Shown: positions 60,028 through 64,000 of the stretch, one piece after another
How the letters are laid out: every line of letters starts with the position of its first letter
Position numbering within the stretch: the stretch's first letter is position 1
Assembly: GCF_030929615.1 (NCBI RefSeq)
Contig: NZ_JAVFVU010000023.1
Span: forward strand, 1 to 64,000
Source: Dyadobacter sp. LHD-138
GTDB taxonomy: Bacteria > Bacteroidota > Bacteroidia > Cytophagales > Spirosomataceae
Direction of reading: 5' to 3'
Length of the DNA: 64,000 bases
The notes under the pieces: model-generated
The model's database searches: none
The model's input: only the letters and a program-made list of their open reading frames with translations
What the model was told of the DNA's origin: nothing
Made by a program: the position numbers and the translations under genes

Positions 60028-60417
60028 TTAAAGACACGCACAATCACATAACATAGTTGATTCCACAATAGAAAATTCATGATTAACAATTTTATTATGG
60101 TAGGTAAAGCTGACATATAAGTTTTTACCATCGGAGGACAAATTACCATTTACGTCAACTTCTGTTTCCGTATAATTTCCCTTGTTATCACGTGAGCGGA
60201 TCATTCCTTTTTTTGAAAAAGACTCATTTTTGTTTAAAACCAGAGAAGGGATCGTAACATGGTAACAACATCCACTCAAGATATATCCGTCTTTGTCTTT
60301 TGAAAAAGAGGAACATGGAGCGGACCAGGTTTTGACATCTGCCTCGGGCGATAGCTTTTTTGAGTTGCAGTGCGCTAAAATGAGTATCAGGAACGATAAG
60401 TACAGGATTTTTTTCAT
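60028..60417 (-). CDS. Small lipoprotein, function unknown
   Basis: From the ATG at 60417 (MKKILYLSFLILILAHC) it has 129 residues with a lipobox Cys at about 17 (LILAHC). A longer frame to 60489 adds 24 residues before a second signal-like stretch and is not preferred. The mature part has paired Cys (APCSSFS, SGCCYHV) and a C-terminal CDCACL cluster, possibly disulfide-bonded or metal-binding. It is not recognised as a family. Confidence 0.65.
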   Translation of the reverse strand: MKKILYLSFLILILAHCNSKKLSPEADVKTWSAPCSSFSKDKDGYILSGCCYHVTIPSLVLNKNESFSKKGMIRSRDNKGNYTETEVDVNGNLSSDGKNLYVSFTYHNKIVNHEFSIVESTMLCDCACL

Positions 60418-60493
60418 GGTACAAAGGGCTTTATGGATAGACAACAATCTGACCACAAAGGTTGTAAGCGAAGCCTTTGAAATTATCACAGCC

Positions 60494-61075
60494 TCATTTT
60501 TTCGAAAACGTAAATATTTTCACGGTCTCATACCTGCGGCCTCCTTCCGGTTTTTTCAAAAGTGTCATATCAATGGCTTCAAAATTGTATTGAATAGCAA
60601 CGGATTGCCACTCGCTCCACGCCAGTTCAAACTGATCTTTTCTCATTCGGGTGGCAATGGTCAAATGTGGATTCTGAATAAATTCTGGCTTCGTTTTTTG
60701 ATATGTTTTCATGAGATGCCCGGCTTTTTCCTTGACCAGAATGGCTATTTGGGTGATAGGTTCCTTGTTTACAACGTCCATATAAATGGTAGAAGAGGCA
60801 AACCTTTCGAACTTATGCAGTTCAACTAAAAATGGATTCGTTAACAGCGCAACTTCATCCAGATAACCTACAAATTCTTCCTGCTCATTTTCATTCAAGA
60901 ACGAATAAGCCAGTGTGAAATGAGGATATGACCGGTCGGCGTTCCAGCAATTGTATTTTTCCTTGTAAATGCGTTTGATGCGCATGGTTTCGTCTTTCAC
61001 CTCCTGATTGGGTGAAAGAATTAACAGATACTCGCACATACGGCCTGGTTGGGCTGGAAAAATAGTGTCGCTCAT
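60494..61075 (-). CDS. 2'-5' RNA ligase / 2H phosphoesterase family protein
   Basis: A 193-residue protein with the two HxT motifs of the 2H phosphoesterase fold: HFTLAY (about 63-68) and HLTIAT (about 146-151). The family includes LigT-type 2'-5' RNA ligases and cyclic phosphodiesterases acting on RNA or small cyclic phosphates. The substrate is unknown. It is separated from the small lipoprotein gene by 76 bases. Confidence 0.88.
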   Translation of the reverse strand: MSDTIFPAQPGRMCEYLLILSPNQEVKDETMRIKRIYKEKYNCWNADRSYPHFTLAYSFLNENEQEEFVGYLDEVALLTNPFLVELHKFERFASSTIYMDVVNKEPITQIAILVKEKAGHLMKTYQKTKPEFIQNPHLTIATRMRKDQFELAWSEWQSVAIQYNFEAIDMTLLKKPEGGRRYETVKIFTFSKK

Positions 61076-61186
61076 GATTTCAAAATTTTAAGGTTTTACC
61101 GGTTAAGGTTTGGAAATATAAATCAATTCTTCTGAAAAATAAACCACGCCGCAACATATCGGCATGGGTGTGCGTAGCTAAAAGTC

Positions 61187-61462
61187 ATGACCAGTAGCAA
61201 CGGCGCGATTACGACCAAAACAGCCGATGACGGCCTGAATGACGGAACTTTTATATACATCAACGGGCGAAACATTTATGCATACAGTACTTCCAGTGAT
61301 GCCATTGACTCCGAAAGAAAAATAACGGTAACCGGCGGAAAGCAATCGTCCATCTTTACCAAAAGCAGCCTGGTAACAAAAGTAAGTGGCAGCGTAGGTC
61401 CGGAATGCTGGTCATTGGCCTTCACGTTGTCGAATGATCTTGTTCATACCAAACGCTTTTGA
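61187..61462 (+). pseudogene. Fragment of a repeat-type cell-surface protein (DUF4353/Cthe_2159-like)
   Basis: The frame of 91 codons contains the repeat-like segments KTADDGLNDGTFIYINGRNI, then YAYSTSSDAIDSERKITVTGG. These match the -ADDGI...ITIxGGxI- and -SDAIDSxGxITITGG- pattern of parallel beta-helix proteins in the Cthe_2159/DUF4353 group. No signal peptide precedes it and the rest of the fold is missing, and after GG the reading shows no further repeats. Its end overlaps the convergent VOC-GNAT gene by 51 bases. It is best read as a truncated remnant rather than an expressed gene. Confidence 0.5.
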
Positions 61463-62245
61463 AAAACCAGCCTGCTGATAAAAATCCGCAAGGCCCTCTC
61501 CTGTAAAGAGCCCGGCTAATGCTCCCGCCGACGCATGGGTATCCAGCCATTGTGATATCGCCCGCATCATCGCGGTTCCCACGCGTTGCCCCTGCCAGTA
61601 GGGGTGGACCATCATATCTTTTACATAATAAAAGCTGACGTTATCTCCCAGTAACAAAACACATCCCACGGCTTCTTCAGTAGCAATGTCTTCGGCGACA
61701 ACAGCGTGAAGTACTGCGGACAGCTGAAATCTTAAGACCTCATCACTGGCGGTTGTTGACCAGCCAACGGAGGATATTAGTTTTCTGTATTCCGATATCG
61801 TTGGTTTTCTGTGAACAATGCGGATATTTCCCGGTAACTGTTTGCTAACCGCCTCGCGGTCGGAAATTTGATCGGCAAAGCTCAGGTAATAGCCGTTAAT
61901 CTCGCGGATCGTATACTGCGTCATACCCCAGGGTTTATTTTCAAGGGGCAGCGCGATGTGAATGCCTTTCTTTTGATGGAGTTTATAAAGCGTACGTATG
62001 TTTTTCACCCTGATCCAGATCGAATGACCTTCGGAGACCGAAGCCAGTTCAGGATTCAGAGAAAATTGGACAGACACGTCGTGCCAGGAAACACCGCCAT
62101 GATCGGGTGGATCGCCCCAGGTCCATTTTCCGGGAAAACCCAGCACGTTATGCCAGTATGCAATGGTCTCCGTAATGTTTTTGACACAAAGCACCGGTTC
62201 AACGTGTACAAAAACAGGCTGTGGATCATTTTCTTGATTGTCCAT
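61412..62245 (-). CDS. VOC (glyoxalase-fold) and GNAT acetyltransferase fusion protein
   Basis: A 277-residue two-domain protein. Residues about 9-128 form a glyoxalase/bleomycin-resistance (VOC) domain (VEPVLCVKNITETIAYWHNVLGF ending in NGYYLSFADQIS). Residues about 140-270 form a GNAT domain with the acetyl-CoA loop VHPYWQGQRVGTAMMRAIS. Each is a small-molecule-binding or transferase unit; fused, they could modify and sequester a toxic compound. The VOC part keeps a conserved HGG-like start but metal ligands cannot be settled by eye. Confidence 0.8.
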   Translation of the reverse strand: MDNQENDPQPVFVHVEPVLCVKNITETIAYWHNVLGFPGKWTWGDPPDHGGVSWHDVSVQFSLNPELASVSEGHSIWIRVKNIRTLYKLHQKKGIHIALPLENKPWGMTQYTIREINGYYLSFADQISDREAVSKQLPGNIRIVHRKPTISEYRKLISSVGWSTTASDEVLRFQLSAVLHAVVAEDIATEEAVGCVLLLGDNVSFYYVKDMMVHPYWQGQRVGTAMMRAISQWLDTHASAGALAGLFTGEGLADFYQQAGFSKAFGMNKIIRQREGQ

Positions 62246-62546
62246 GGCAGGTATTTTTCAGATATGTAGCAGTAATTTAAAAATTTTTGATGGCCTGCTC
62301 AAAATATTTTGAGTGAATGCCGTTTACAATCAACAGGTTTTGAAGAAAAAAGAAAGTCCTTAACAATTAAAACAAACGCGGGGACAAGGATATCGATTTG
62401 TGGCCAAAAATGGGGAAACAGCAAAATTAATGCTGGCTTGATCTTGGGTTAACAATCTAAGTTTTTCTTTGTCGGGTAAATTTCCTGCCCTGTTTTGTTT
62501 TAATATGGACGGCATGACGCTGCTCCCGACCTGTAACTTTTATCCT
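62246..62546. other. Intergenic region before the PI-PLC-like gene, 301 bases
   Basis: This is the upstream region of divergent genes and so should contain both promoters. I see no hairpin or repeat family copy and no convincing promoter hexamer. The region from 62469 to 62546 could be read as coding in frame with the PI-PLC-like gene from a TTG, but its composition and the lack of a signal sequence favour the ATG at 62547. Confidence 0.45.
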
Positions 62547-63629
62547 ATGAAAACCCTGACCGGCCTAGCCCTGCTTCTTGCCCTTCCTTTTATCAAACAA
62601 AACGATACGGACAATCTTCCCATGAACAAGATTCAGGTGATAGGGTCGCATAACAGTTATAAGGAGGCGATTGACCCGGCGTTGTTCAGGTTATTTCAAC
62701 AGAAGGATTCGGTTTCGGCAAGCAAAATTGATTATGCGCATATCAGTATTATTGACCAGTTGAACATGGGTTTACTGAATTTGGAAATTGATATTTATGC
62801 AGATGAAAAAGGCGGGAAATATGCACATCCCAAAGGATTGGATTGGGCTGTCAATCAGAAAAATTATGATCCGGAAGGAAAAATGAAAGCACCGGGCTTT
62901 AAGATTTTTCATATGGTAGACCTCGATTTTCGGAGCCATTACTTAACATTTACGGATTGCCTCCAGGATTTGAGAAAGTGGTCTGAGGCGCATCCTGACC
63001 ATCATCCGGTATTTATTACGCTTGAAGCAAAAGACCAGCCATCGAAAAATCCGGAGTTAACCGTGCCGGAAAAATTCACGGAAAAGACATTTGAAGACGT
63101 GGACAAAACGCTCCTGAAATATCTGGGAAAGGAACACCTGATCACGCCAGATATGGTGCGGGGCAAATTTGAAACCCTGGAAGCCGCCGTACTGAAAAAT
63201 AACTGGCCGACTTTGAAAGAGGCAAAGGGTAAATTCGTTTTTGTGCTGGACGATAAGGAGAGTAAAAGAGCGTTGTATATCGCCGGACATCCCTCGCTGA
63301 AAGGGCGCGTGTTGTTTGCGGATGCCGACCCCGGAACTCCGGAGGCGGCCGTGATGATCAGAAATAATCCCAAGGCGCCTGAAATAAAAGACCTCGTAAA
63401 AAAAGGGTATATCATCCGTACCCGTGCCGACGCGGATACGCAGCAAGCGAGGAATAACGACAGGAGCAGTTTCGATGCGGCTTGTAACTCGGGCGCGCAA
63501 ATTATAACGACGGATTATTTTGTAAAAAGTACGCACTTCAAGTCGGATTACGTTGTAAGTTTTGGCGGGAATACCTATTTCCGGGTAAATCCGCTTTTTG
63601 CAAATGAACATTCAGGCACCGGACGCTAA
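62547..63629 (+). CDS. Calcium-dependent phosphoinositide phospholipase C-like protein (PI-PLC-C1)
   Basis: From the ATG at 62547 (MKTLTGLALLLALPFIKQ) it has 360 residues with an N-terminal export signal. The PI-PLC-like barrel starts KIQVIGSHNSYKEAI (His of the active site), includes NLEIDIYAD, and HPVFITLEAKDQP (a conserved Glu/Lys pair), and ends HSGTGR. This matches the bacterial Ca2+-dependent PI-PLC-C1 group of secreted proteins. The natural substrate is unknown. Confidence 0.85.
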   Translation: MKTLTGLALLLALPFIKQNDTDNLPMNKIQVIGSHNSYKEAIDPALFRLFQQKDSVSASKIDYAHISIIDQLNMGLLNLEIDIYADEKGGKYAHPKGLDWAVNQKNYDPEGKMKAPGFKIFHMVDLDFRSHYLTFTDCLQDLRKWSEAHPDHHPVFITLEAKDQPSKNPELTVPEKFTEKTFEDVDKTLLKYLGKEHLITPDMVRGKFETLEAAVLKNNWPTLKEAKGKFVFVLDDKESKRALYIAGHPSLKGRVLFADADPGTPEAAVMIRNNPKAPEIKDLVKKGYIIRTRADADTQQARNNDRSSFDAACNSGAQIITTDYFVKSTHFKSDYVVSFGGNTYFRVNPLFANEHSGTGR

Positions 63630-63872
63630 CTCCGATTTGCAATGGGTGTTGCCCGGTCCAGCGTTTGTAACGCTGATAAAGTGTAAAAGAAATTAACCGC
63701 GAAACGTTGATCAAAAAATGCCCGCCAAATATAGACGTTATTTGAGGGGTAATCTGTTAGTTATCAGTGTTTAAAGGCTTGGGGTTTTTATTTTTTAAGC
63801 AAGATATTGTCCGGTAATTGCTTAGTTAAAATAAAGGCGTTTCTTTACCGCTGATTTGCAAACCCCTTCCCT

Positions 63873-64000
63873 ATGTGTAGAAGACTTATACTCTCCTTTG
63901 TTGTTTTACTGCAACTGCTTAAAATGACTGTCATGGCACAGCCAAAACCGGTTATAGAATCTTATTTATCCGGTTTTACCCGACCGCTTAAAGTGACCCA
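63873..64000 (+). CDS. Start of a secreted protein, probably PQQ-type sugar dehydrogenase
   Basis: The frame from the ATG at 63873 reads a signal peptide (MCRRLILSFVVLLQLLKM, ending MAQP) and then VIESYLSGFTRPLKVT up to the window edge. The S/G-G-F/L-x-R-P-L/V-x-V-T pattern after a short leader is how glucose/sorbosone-type PQQ-dependent sugar dehydrogenases begin. The identification is provisional because only 42 codons are visible. Confidence 0.45.
   Translation, partial: MCRRLILSFVVLLQLLKMTVMAQPKPVIESYLSGFTRPLKVT

Overview
The window looks like a chromosomal segment of a Bacteroidota bacterium of the order Cytophagales, close to Dyadobacter/Spirosoma. The reasons are a type IX secretion sorting domain, TonB receptors with a CarboxypepD_reg domain, a FecI-like sigma factor beside a membrane-anchored barrel protein, RsmB, DEXH helicase and PdeM proteins of Bacteroidota type, TAnnTTTG promoter motifs and mostly weak Shine-Dalgarno sites. 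The genus is an inference.

Left edge (1-5470): the right part of an integrated element that is more AT-rich than the rest. It holds the 5' end of an IS256-family transposase running off the window, a gene whose 3' end is overrun by that IS, an unusual HD + Hsp90-like ATPase fusion protein, and a tyrosine recombinase. It ends in the 3' half of a tRNA-Asn gene (the attachment-site scar) followed by the old tRNA terminator. The HD/Hsp90 gene and its divergent neighbour are the best candidate here for an uncharacterised conflict or defence system.

7.5-25 kb: a large minus-strand cobalamin locus. In transcription order it has a Mg/Co-chelatase-like AAA+/VWA protein, CobQ, a Thr-P decarboxylase-like aminotransferase, CbiB, a small P-loop kinase, a cobalamin riboswitch, BtuF-BtuC-BtuD, a PduO-type adenosyltransferase, CobU, CobT, four unrelated small genes, CobS and the alpha-ribazole phosphatase. 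No early corrin-ring genes are present in the window, so it reads as B12 precursor uptake plus late assembly and salvage. Between CbiB and the P-loop gene lies a tandem array of about 145-bp units full of mini-hairpins.

25-33 kb: the ligase-associated helicase/PdeM DNA-repair pair without its ligase and exonuclease partners, a decayed radical-SAM DNA-repair gene that keeps a palindromic operator-like site, an esterase, a CDGSH protein, dGTPase and a pseudouridine synthase.

33-64 kb: ordinary chromosomal genes. They include a NagB-like isomerase with a GMC oxidoreductase, two large GT-C-like membrane proteins, YccF, a quinone oxidoreductase, a CPBP protease, a TetR/AarF pair, an iron-uptake pair (PepSY protein and siderophore receptor), an ECF sigma/barrel pair, a BtuB-like receptor, an AI-2E transporter, an acyltransferase, a sugar-lactone oxidase, an RsmB-type methyltransferase, a VOC-GNAT fusion, a PI-PLC-like enzyme and the start of a probable PQQ-type sugar dehydrogenase at the right edge. 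Three copies of a REP/MITE-like palindromic family and three copies of a CACAGAG-type repeat are spread through intergenic DNA.
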